The notes under the pieces: generated by a model
Told to the model about the DNA's origin: nothing
Databases searched by the model: none
What the model saw: the letters and a program-made list of their open reading frames with translations, nothing else
Translations under genes and position numbers: made by a program
Source: Saprospirales bacterium
GTDB taxonomy: Bacteria; Bacteroidota; Bacteroidia; Chitinophagales; JADJOU01
Length of the DNA: 5,884 nucleotides
Assembly: GCA_947461165.1 (NCBI GenBank)
Contig: CANHJR010000093.1
Span: forward strand, 1 to 5,884
Direction: 5' to 3'
Part shown: positions 1 through 5,884 of the stretch, piece by piece
Layout: every line of letters starts with the position of its first letter
How positions within the stretch are numbered: position 1 is the first letter of the stretch

Positions 1-16
1 CAACTTGACATTATAT

Positions 17-54
17 AAAAAAAATCCCAAAGAGATACTCTTCGGGATTTTTTT
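17..54 (-). terminator. Rho-independent terminator of the ftsZ operon end
   Basis: An inverted repeat is centred on position 36, with arms 18-34 and 38-54 and a 3-base loop at 35-37. The core is a 10-bp stem (25-34 with 38-47), and flanking A and T runs extend the pairing to 17 bp. Read on the minus strand, the stem TCCCGAAGAG / CTCTTTGGGA is followed by eight U residues (17-24). The one non-Watson-Crick position (29/43) is a G-U wobble in the minus-strand RNA but an A-C mismatch in the plus-strand RNA, so the hairpin favours minus-strand transcripts. It begins 22 bases past the ftsZ stop codon, where the operon would be expected to end. The T-run on the other side (48-54) means weak bidirectional action is possible. 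Confidence 0.93.
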
Positions 55-76
55 CAAACGTATAGTACAAACTCTC

Positions 77-1522
77 TTAGCAGATCTTAGGTTCGATTCT
101 ATGATTGTTTTTAAACAAATCATTTGGGTCGTTTGTAAGCATCATACTTGATTGGTGCTCTTTAATTTCAGGTAGATTAAACGGCAAATTGTCCATATTA
201 TTCAGAGGTGACTTGACATTCAGTTCCATTTCACGAATTTTTTTTCTTCGATCGTCAAACCCAAAGTTTTTGAATGGATGATTGTTCGATTCAAAACTAT
301 TCAAATTAGAAACTTCGTCTGATTCCTCTAGTAAAATGATTCCATCGTTGTCCTGAGTTACTTGGTTCTCAAAAAGATCATCAGCTTCTTGTTTCATAGA
401 TCCAAATTGAATCACAACTTGTTTGTTTGATTCCACTATGATGGCCTCTGAGTCCTCATTGATGTTGGTATTGTTGAGGTCAGCTACTTCAATTTCATTT
501 TTGACTTCTTCACGAGGTAGCTCTTGTTTTTGAACTTCAATCGTTTGAGGTTTTTTCAATTCATTGAATCCAGTGACGACAATTGTCACTGCCAATTCTT
601 CTTCCAAAGTATCATCTATCGCAGTTCCATACATGATTTCCATATCGCTCTCTGCAGCAGCATTGATGGCACCAAGAATGTTCTTCAGTTCCTTCATTGT
701 ACATTCGTGGCTTGAGGAGTAGGAGATATTTACGAGAGCCTTGGTCGCACCATGAATATTGTAATCACTTAATAACGGAGACTTCAATGCTTTATCTACA
801 GCATCAAAAGCTCTATTTTCGCCTTGAGCATAACCTATTCCCATGATTGTCATTCCACCATCAGTCAATACATTTTTGACATCATTGAAATCGGTATTAT
901 GGATACCCGCTCCTGTAATGATTTCGGCGATACCTTTGGCTGCATTGGCCAAGATGTCGTCACCATAAGCGAAGGCTTCTGTCTGTCCGCAGTCAGGAAA
1001 CATTTCTACAATCTTATCATTGTCTATAACGATATACGCATCTACGGTATCCTTTAAGGCTGCTAGTCCTTCATTGGCTTTGATCATTGGTTGCTTGCCC
1101 AAAAACGTCATTGGAGTCGTTACAATAGCAACCGTCAGAATGCCCATCTCCTTTGCTTTTCGTGCAATGACAGGAGACCCTCCAGTTCCAGTACCTTTTC
1201 CCATGCCAGCTGCTATAAATAACATTTTGGTATTATGACTGAGAACTTCACGAACGAGATCAATAGATTCTTCAGCGGCTAGTCTTCCTTTGTTTGGCTC
1301 TCCACCAGTACCCTCTCCACCCAAACTTTCTTGGCCTAGGAGAATTTTGTTTGGAACAAGGGACATCTGTAGGTGCTGGTCGTCTGTATTTGCAACAATA
1401 AAGCTAACGCCTTTTATCCCTTTTTTGTGCATATAGTTGACAGCATTGCTACCTGCACCGCCCACACCAATTACTTTAATGCTTGATGATTTTTCTTTTG
1501 GCAAATTGAATTCTACTTCCAT
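77..1522 (-). CDS. ftsZ: Cell division protein FtsZ (tubulin-like GTPase)
   Basis: FtsZ polymerises with GTP into the cytoplasmic division ring. The protein has 481 residues. The nucleotide-binding domain covers about 15-185 and shows T1 GVGGAGSNAV (19-28), T2 NTD (45-47), a T3-like GEGTGGEP (69-76) and the tubulin signature region GMGKGTGTGGSP (106-117). Guanine-side residues N168, F184 and D188 are present. The T7 synergy loop NTDFNDV (209-215) keeps both catalytic Asp (211, 214). The C-terminal GTPase domain runs to about 320. An acidic, low-complexity linker of about 100 residues follows, then a basic stretch DDRRKKIREMEL (423-434) and an unusual tail ending in Cys. The N-terminal FNLPKEKSSSIKVIGVGG matches the Bacteroidota style and fixes the start. 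No Shine-Dalgarno is seen; the leader is A/T-rich. The gene lies 27 bases after ftsA and is the last of the operon. Oddities: K109, L141 and P145 replace a usual phosphate-loop Gly, a ribose-contact Glu and a ribose-contact Arg. Identity is secure; GTPase behaviour may differ. Confidence 0.98.
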   Translation of the reverse strand: MEVEFNLPKEKSSSIKVIGVGGAGSNAVNYMHKKGIKGVSFIVANTDDQHLQMSLVPNKILLGQESLGGEGTGGEPNKGRLAAEESIDLVREVLSHNTKMLFIAAGMGKGTGTGGSPVIARKAKEMGILTVAIVTTPMTFLGKQPMIKANEGLAALKDTVDAYIVIDNDKIVEMFPDCGQTEAFAYGDDILANAAKGIAEIITGAGIHNTDFNDVKNVLTDGGMTIMGIGYAQGENRAFDAVDKALKSPLLSDYNIHGATKALVNISYSSSHECTMKELKNILGAINAAAESDMEIMYGTAIDDTLEEELAVTIVVTGFNELKKPQTIEVQKQELPREEVKNEIEVADLNNTNINEDSEAIIVESNKQVVIQFGSMKQEADDLFENQVTQDNDGIILLEESDEVSNLNSFESNNHPFKNFGFDDRRKKIREMELNVKSPLNNMDNLPFNLPEIKEHQSSMMLTNDPNDLFKNNHRIEPKIC

Positions 1523-1549
1523 CGGTTATGATTTTATGTGTTAAGTATG

Positions 1550-2941
1550 TTATTTTCTATGGGTGTCTTCAAAATCTGATGTGATCTCATCAGCTAGCAT
1601 GAAGTCTTTGAATGTTTTGGCTAAATTTAAAAGCCACGCCGCATTCTTTTTTGGAATTGACTCTACCTCGTCATCATATAGGTTATGTGAAATGTCTGGA
1701 GTGATCTCCTCTTCTATCTTTATTCTTGATGAAGAAATTGGCTCTTCTTCTACGACTGAACCTGATTTCTCAGCGGCAAGCAAAGCTAATCCAATACTGG
1801 TTGCGAAGATTGTTTGCGAATATGCTTGATCTTGCAAATTGGACAATCTACCAGTAGGCATACCTATAGAAGTATGAAGTCCTATAAATTGTTCTACCAT
1901 TGGTTTCAAATTGGCGATCATGGCACCACCGCCTGTGACGACAATTCCAGCATTGAGTTTATCTCCAAAATTGGAGTATGCGATTTCCTTCTTGACTTGC
2001 CCAAAAATCTGTTCGAGACAAGCGTTTACCAGGCGACAATAGTATCTCATTGGAATATGGACAGGTGGCAGATTGTCAAGATTGCGAACGGATAATAATT
2101 TTTTGTCAGAAATATGTTCGAATAGTGCGCTAGTATAGTTCTGGTTTTCTTTTAGCTTTCTTGCTGTCTGATAAGTTAGTCTCATTTTGTCCTGAATGAT
2201 ACTCGTGATATACTCGCCAGCATAAGGAAATATGGCAGTATGTCTAATAATCCCTTTGTGAAATATAGCGATATCTGTCGTACCACCTCCGATATCGACC
2301 AAGCATACACCTTCGGACATTTGCTCGTGGGTTAACACGGATGCTGCGGATGCTAGAGGTTCTAGATCCAATCCAATAGGAATATATCCTGCATCCTCGA
2401 CACTAGTTACAAGATTGTCAGTTGAGTTTGAGTTTCCTTTGATCACGTGCCAGTTCGCTTCCAACCTATTACCTCTCATGCCAATTGGCTTATTTCTCAA
2501 CGGTTGTTTTTGGTCGACATAGTATTCTTGAGCATGATAACTTATGATCTGCTCTCCAGGAGCTGTTTTGAGATTGGCTATTTGTTCTTCTAGAGCTTTG
2601 ATATCTTCATAGTCTATTAGTTTCTCAGGATTCTGACGAGTGATACCTAACGTAAACTGGGTCGATTTGATATGAGCGCCAGCGATTCCAACAAACACCT
2701 CTTTAAAGTCAATTCCAGTTTTGTCTTTTGCCTTTTGACATGCAGCGATAATGTCTTCAGTTGTGTCTTGAATATTATCTACCTCTCCATCTCTAACACC
2801 TCGAGATGGTACCATGCCTGTGCCCAAAATTTCAATTTTTTGGTTTTCATTTTTTTTGGCGACAATACAGCATATTTTTGTTGTACCAATATCAAGACCT
2901 ACGATGATGTTTTCTGGGTTCATATTTTGCGATTGTTTCAT
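1550..2941 (-). CDS. ftsA: Cell division protein FtsA (actin-like membrane anchor for FtsZ)
   Basis: FtsA is an actin/Hsp70-fold ATP-binding protein that tethers FtsZ filaments to the inner membrane and recruits later divisome proteins. It has 463 residues. Visible parts are phosphate-1 GLDIGTTK (15-22), the SHS2-type 1C domain (about 85-170) with GIAGAHIKS and the PIGMRGNRLEANWHV segment (152-166), phosphate-2 VDIGGGTTDIAIF (215-227) and the adenosine motif VVTGGGAMIANL (334-345). A poorly conserved acidic linker (about 395-430) leads to a predicted amphipathic helix at 434-450 (WLLNLAKTFKDFMLA), which fits the usual membrane-targeting sequence. The first ATG directly abuts the ftsQ stop (TAAATG), suggesting coupled translation. 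The leader is A-rich with no Shine-Dalgarno. A second ATG at codon 7 (2921-2923) is a possible alternative start, since the conserved fold begins only at about residue 11. It is followed by ftsZ after 27 bases, the standard partner arrangement. Confidence 0.97.
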   Translation of the reverse strand: MKQSQNMNPENIIVGLDIGTTKICCIVAKKNENQKIEILGTGMVPSRGVRDGEVDNIQDTTEDIIAACQKAKDKTGIDFKEVFVGIAGAHIKSTQFTLGITRQNPEKLIDYEDIKALEEQIANLKTAPGEQIISYHAQEYYVDQKQPLRNKPIGMRGNRLEANWHVIKGNSNSTDNLVTSVEDAGYIPIGLDLEPLASAASVLTHEQMSEGVCLVDIGGGTTDIAIFHKGIIRHTAIFPYAGEYITSIIQDKMRLTYQTARKLKENQNYTSALFEHISDKKLLSVRNLDNLPPVHIPMRYYCRLVNACLEQIFGQVKKEIAYSNFGDKLNAGIVVTGGGAMIANLKPMVEQFIGLHTSIGMPTGRLSNLQDQAYSQTIFATSIGLALLAAEKSGSVVEEEPISSSRIKIEEEITPDISHNLYDDEVESIPKKNAAWLLNLAKTFKDFMLADEITSDFEDTHRK

Positions 2942-3700
2942 TTATTTTTTTGTTGCTATTACTTGTTGATTGTATTCAAAATTCAGTCTGGAATAATTGT
3001 CCAAACTCTTATGGTAAGGTGCAAGTTTGAAAAAATTCTTTACTTTTTCCATTTTTCTTTCCAACTTCGAGTCGATGTATCCAATCTGAACGCTAGGATC
3101 TGTGAATATCATTGTGAGTTCAAACTTTCCCGAGGCATCGATGTATATCTGATCTATAGCTGTATTCCAATTTTTGTTTTTCTCTATATACTTTGAGAAT
3201 GATTTTAGCTCTGCAAGGATGAAACTGTCCTTGAATGTTCTTGGATATAATAATCCATCTACCTCGCCCAATACATGAATGACTCTACTAGAAAATTCAT
3301 GATTAATATTCATGCGATCCCAATCTTCTGCTATATAATATGAGCTATTGTTTTTGTCGTGAATTCGAAAAATCGGTGCTTTTGGTACGATATACACATT
3401 CAAATTTCTATTTTGATCGATATACACATGAACGTTTTTTACGTATTCGTTGTTTTTGATATGATTTTCTATCATATTTGGCTTCAAATTACGACCAACA
3501 ACTTGCGACCAATTCGGGTTCGATTGGTTGACCTCTTGCACAATATCTTTTGAATTTACAAATCCTAGATTCTTGTCTTTTTCTATAATAACTCGTATTT
3601 TATCGCAAGGATAGTCTGTCGATTTATTGGCAGCAGCTACCGTCATAACTGCGAATAGCAGAATAAGTCCTCCCCAGGAGATGGACTTTAAGGCAAACAT
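2942..3700 (-). CDS. ftsQ: Cell division protein FtsQ (bitopic divisome scaffold)
   Basis: FtsQ/DivIB-type proteins link cytoplasmic FtsA/FtsZ to the periplasmic divisome. From the ATG at 3698-3700 the product has 252 residues. It has a very short cytoplasmic start, one membrane segment at about 7-25 (SISWGGLILLFAVMTVAAA), a POTRA-like region at about 34-108 (KIRVIIE..., ending in HVYIDQNRNLNVYIVPKAPIFRI) and a periplasmic beta domain containing YYIAEDWDRMNINHEFSSRVIHVLG (121-145). That last segment resembles the YY(I/L)D..G..MPLS...R/V pattern of Bacteroidota FtsQ. I chose this start because AAGGA lies 6 bases before it and it begins 10 bases after the murC stop. A longer frame opens with TTG at 3749-3751, adding 17 residues and overlapping murC by 41 bases; it has no comparable ribosome-binding site. 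Sequence conservation is low, as usual for FtsQ, so the assignment rests on topology, length, motifs and position between murC and ftsA. Confidence 0.9.
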   Translation of the reverse strand: MFALKSISWGGLILLFAVMTVAAANKSTDYPCDKIRVIIEKDKNLGFVNSKDIVQEVNQSNPNWSQVVGRNLKPNMIENHIKNNEYVKNVHVYIDQNRNLNVYIVPKAPIFRIHDKNNSSYYIAEDWDRMNINHEFSSRVIHVLGEVDGLLYPRTFKDSFILAELKSFSKYIEKNKNWNTAIDQIYIDASGKFELTMIFTDPSVQIGYIDSKLERKMEKVKNFFKLAPYHKSLDNYSRLNFEYNQQVIATKK

Positions 3701-3704
3701 AAAA

Positions 3705-3711
3705 CTTCCTT
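3705..3711 (-). promoter_or_regulatory. Shine-Dalgarno site of ftsQ
   Basis: On the minus strand the sequence TAAAGGAAGTTTT precedes ATG at 3700. The AAGGA core matches the anti-Shine-Dalgarno of 16S rRNA and sits 6 bases before the ATG. It overlaps the murC TAA stop (3711-3713), so a ribosome finishing murC would be positioned to restart on ftsQ. The other complete genes here (murC, ftsA, ftsZ) have A-rich leaders without such a site, so this one is informative for choosing the ftsQ start. Confidence 0.65.
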
Positions 3712-5069
3712 TACGACGGTTCACTGTATTGTTTTTTAATTTTTGGTACAAGCGTAGAAATATCTCCAGCGCCTATTGTTAAAATTATTGTGCAAGATCG
3801 TGCTTTCAGAACAGACAAAATGGCTGTCTTTTCAACCACAAAAACGGGTTTGTGTAGTTTTTTGGATAGCCAATCAGATGTTATTCCTGCTATTGGAAGT
3901 TCTCGTGCTGGATATACTGGCAATAGAATGATTTCATCAGACAAATCTAATGCTGCAGCGAAATCATCGGCAAGATCTTTGGTTCTTGAGAAAAGATGCG
4001 GTTGAAAGATGGATAGTATTCGTTGGCCAGGGTAGATCTCGCGGACACTGCTCAATAGCGCTTCAATTTCAGTGGGATGATGCGCATAATCATCAATAAA
4101 AGTTATGTCCTCATCTTGATATATGAGCTCAAATCGTCTTTTGATTCCTCTGAAGGTTGCAATCGCGTGACTCATTGCTTCTTCTGAAAGTCCGAGTGTT
4201 TTTCCTACAGATACGGCAGCCAATACATTTTCGATATTGTGTCGACCGTTGTAATTCAACTTGAAAGTGACCGATCCGTGGTTGATAGTAAATGTGCTAT
4301 GTGTTGGAAGCACTTGTACATTCGTCGCTTGGATTTCTCCAAGGCTAAATCCATATTGGCTTTTTTTTCCTGCAACAGTAATTTGGTCCTGAACATTTTC
4401 CGAAAAGATAAGATTGCCATTGGATGGCAAGAGGTCTAAAAACTCTTGAAACGTACTGACAATATGTTCGCGAGAACCATAAATATCCAAATGATCAGTG
4501 TCTATAGATGTCAATACGATGATATTCGGCGATAACCGAAGGAATGATTTATCATATTCATCTGCTTCTACCACGACGTATTCGCTTTCTCCGTATACAT
4601 AATTGCTATTGAAATTCACTGAAATCCCACCTAGAAATGCGCTAGCATCTATACCACACTCACGAAGCAAATGAGCAATCATGGTGCTCACTGTTGTTTT
4701 TCCATGTGACCCTGCGACAGCTATCGTTTTTTTATTTCGTGTGATGATTTCTAGAGCTTCGGACCTCTTTATCATTGGCGTCGAATGAAACTGAAAATAA
4801 TTTAGAAGGATTGAGTCTTTGGGGATTGCTGGGGTATAAATAATAATGTCATAATCTGTTTTGGTAGAAACGAGATCGTCCGTGTATGTGATTTGAGCAC
4901 CTAAATGAGACAATTCAATAGTTAGATCCGTTTCCGTTTTATCATATCCAGATACCTTGATTTTTTTTGACAAAAAATATCGAGCGATGGCCGACATACC
5001 AATTCCACCAATTCCAAGAAAGAATACGCTACGAATATGGTCAAGTGTCATTTCATTTGGTTTCTTCAT
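3711..5069 (-). CDS. murC: UDP-N-acetylmuramate--L-alanine ligase
   Basis: MurC is the cytoplasmic ATP-dependent ligase that joins L-alanine to UDP-MurNAc, the first step of peptidoglycan stem-peptide assembly. It has 452 residues, close to the family norm. The N-terminal UDP-binding Rossmann domain shows GIGGIGMSAIA (19-29). The central ATPase domain shows the P-loop AGSHGKTT (119-126), EADEYDKSFL (168-177), TSIDTDHLDIYG (187-198) and GRHNIENVLAA (275-285). The C-terminal domain shows RRFE (311-314), DDYAHHPTEI (326-335), FQPHLFSRT (355-363) and GAGDI (433-437). All the Mur-ligase signature residues I would look for are present. The ATG lies 7 bases after the murG stop, placing both genes in one transcript. 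A second ATG at codon 7 (5049-5051) is possible but leaves less sequence ahead of the Rossmann strand. No Shine-Dalgarno is visible. Confidence 0.98.
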   Translation of the reverse strand: MKKPNEMTLDHIRSVFFLGIGGIGMSAIARYFLSKKIKVSGYDKTETDLTIELSHLGAQITYTDDLVSTKTDYDIIIYTPAIPKDSILLNYFQFHSTPMIKRSEALEIITRNKKTIAVAGSHGKTTVSTMIAHLLRECGIDASAFLGGISVNFNSNYVYGESEYVVVEADEYDKSFLRLSPNIIVLTSIDTDHLDIYGSREHIVSTFQEFLDLLPSNGNLIFSENVQDQITVAGKKSQYGFSLGEIQATNVQVLPTHSTFTINHGSVTFKLNYNGRHNIENVLAAVSVGKTLGLSEEAMSHAIATFRGIKRRFELIYQDEDITFIDDYAHHPTEIEALLSSVREIYPGQRILSIFQPHLFSRTKDLADDFAAALDLSDEIILLPVYPARELPIAGITSDWLSKKLHKPVFVVEKTAILSVLKARSCTIILTIGAGDISTLVPKIKKQYSEPS

Positions 5070-5076
5070 CTGCTAT

Positions 5077-5884
5077 CTATTTATTGGTTTCTAGTAGTTC
5101 GGTTATTTTTTTTGCAATGGTTCTTGCAGCGTATGGTTTTGCTAACGATTTCATTGCATTGCTCATGGCGTTCATCTTTGTTTCATTCTGAATCAGTTTA
5201 AGAATGACTGGTACTAGATCGGCTTTGCTATCCTGGTCTTGAATGAGAATCGCTGCATTTTTTTCTACAAGTGCTTTAGCATTGCTTGTTTGATGATCTT
5301 CGGCTACATGGGGCGATGGTAGTGCAATAATCGCCTTGCCAATAACAAACATTTCAAACAATGCACCTCCTGCGCGAGTAACAATGATATCTGCTGCACC
5401 ATATGCCATTTGCATATTGGAAATGAACTCTACCACACGGCAATTAGTAGAATCGTACTTTTGAAATGATGGATAAGCTGTCTTTCCTGTTTGCCATATC
5501 AACTGAATATCTGCGGCAAGGATTTTGTCTATTTGTGCTTCTATTCCTTCGTTGATCGCTCTGGCGCCGAGGCTGCCACCCGTCACGAAAACTGTTTTTT
5601 TATCAGGATTTAAATTGAAGAATCGAGACGCGGTTGTTTTGTCTACGATTTCTGTTGCAAATGATTCTCTTATTGCATTTCCAGTGTACATCGTTTCGGT
5701 ATAGGGAAAGTAAGATGCGGAATTCTCAAACGAGATAAATGCGCATTTTGCCTTTGTTCCTAAGATTCGATTGGTGTACCCAGGTAGCGCATTTTGCTCT
5801 TGAATTACGGTTGGGATTCCAAGCCATTGTGCCATTTTGAGTGTAGGACCACTTGCAAATCCACCAGTTCCAATTGCCATGTTA
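5077..5884 (-). CDS. murG: MurG, lipid II synthase (5' end outside the window)
   Basis: MurG is the peripheral inner-membrane GT-B glycosyltransferase that transfers GlcNAc from UDP-GlcNAc to lipid I, forming lipid II. About 269 C-terminal codons are visible, against roughly 360 for the family. The reading frame continues unbroken through the window edge. The ATG at 5878-5880 is internal, because it falls within the N-domain glycine-rich loop (MAIGTGGFASGP), which normally lies some 90 residues into the protein. Counting from that Met, motifs are IQEQNALPGYTNR (26-38), the inter-domain GN.IRE (67-72), the C-domain loop GGSLGARAIN (101-110), QTGK (130-133) and the donor-binding segment TRAGGALFEM (168-177) followed by PSPHVAEDHQT (188-198). 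The IQEQN and AEDHQT forms are typical of Bacteroidota. It is upstream of murC with a 7-base gap. Confidence 0.97.
   Translation of the reverse strand, partial: NMAIGTGGFASGPTLKMAQWLGIPTVIQEQNALPGYTNRILGTKAKCAFISFENSASYFPYTETMYTGNAIRESFATEIVDKTTASRFFNLNPDKKTVFVTGGSLGARAINEGIEAQIDKILAADIQLIWQTGKTAYPSFQKYDSTNCRVVEFISNMQMAYGAADIIVTRAGGALFEMFVIGKAIIALPSPHVAEDHQTSNAKALVEKNAAILIQDQDSKADLVPVILKLIQNETKMNAMSNAMKSLAKPYAARTIAKKITELLETNK

Noticed and set aside
5..10. TTGACA on the plus strand, resembling a -35 box
   Set aside because: The matching -10 position falls inside the terminator stem with no TATAAT-like sequence, and Bacteroidota use a different promoter consensus.
524..1238. Three further plus-strand open frames (63 to 77 codons) opposite ftsZ
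   Set aside because: All are antisense shadows of a conserved gene, mutually overlapping and without recognisable protein features.
1523..1549. A possible separate ftsZ promoter in the ftsA-ftsZ gap
   Set aside because: The gap is only 27 bases. I saw no TAnnTTTG-type -7 element with a TTTG upstream there or in the end of ftsA, although a promoter further inside ftsA cannot be excluded by eye.
2672..3196. A 174-codon open frame on the plus strand, opposite the ftsA start and ftsQ end
   Set aside because: It lies wholly antisense to two well-supported genes. Its product is a Phe/Cys/Ile-rich string without domain character, as expected from the complement of AT-rich coding sequence. No ribosome-binding site was seen.
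3388..3429. A 12-base direct repeat (CGATATACACAT at 3388-3399 and 3418-3429)
   Set aside because: It lies inside ftsQ and results from the repeated Val-Tyr-Ile in HVYID and NVYIV within the POTRA-like region. There are only two copies and no spacer regularity.
5878..5880. ATG at the window edge as the murG start
   Set aside because: It falls within the conserved glycine-rich loop of the N-terminal domain and the frame stays open beyond it, so the real start is outside the window.

Overview
The window is a stretch of a bacterial chromosome carrying the distal end of the division and cell wall (dcw) cluster. All genes lie on the minus strand. In transcription order, from high to low coordinate, they are murG (its 5' end lies beyond the window edge), murC, ftsQ, ftsA and ftsZ, followed by a Rho-independent terminator. 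The DNA is AT-rich and densely coding: junctions are 0 to 27 bp and no non-coding stretch exceeds 80 bases.

The organism is most likely a member of the Bacteroidota. The order murG-murC-ftsQ-ftsA-ftsZ, with no murB or ddl between murC and ftsQ, is typical of that phylum. FtsZ opens with the FNLPKEKSSSIKVIGVGG-type N-terminus common there. FtsA carries the phylum-like PIGMRGNRLEANWHVIKG segment, and MurG carries IQEQN and PSPHVAEDHQT motifs. Most starts are preceded by A-rich leaders rather than Shine-Dalgarno sequences. I cannot place it at genus level; the FtsZ is divergent enough to suggest a less-studied lineage.

Functionally, MurG completes lipid II at the inner membrane and MurC adds the first amino acid (L-Ala) to UDP-MurNAc. 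FtsQ is the bitopic divisome scaffold, FtsA tethers FtsZ to the membrane, and FtsZ is the tubulin-like GTPase that forms the ring. The five genes read as one operon tail. Stop and start abut directly at ftsQ/ftsA, and a strong hairpin with a U-tract sits 22 bases after the ftsZ stop.

I found no new system here; this is a core housekeeping locus. The most notable observation is in FtsZ. Three nucleotide-pocket positions that are normally near-invariant are changed (a phosphate-loop Gly to Lys, and the ribose-contacting Glu and Arg to Leu and Pro), while the guanine-binding and catalytic T7 residues are kept. Smaller points are a probable misplaced-start trap in ftsQ (TTG versus ATG), a degenerate FtsZ C-terminal peptide, and a terminator whose base pairing is better on the ftsZ transcript than on the opposite strand.
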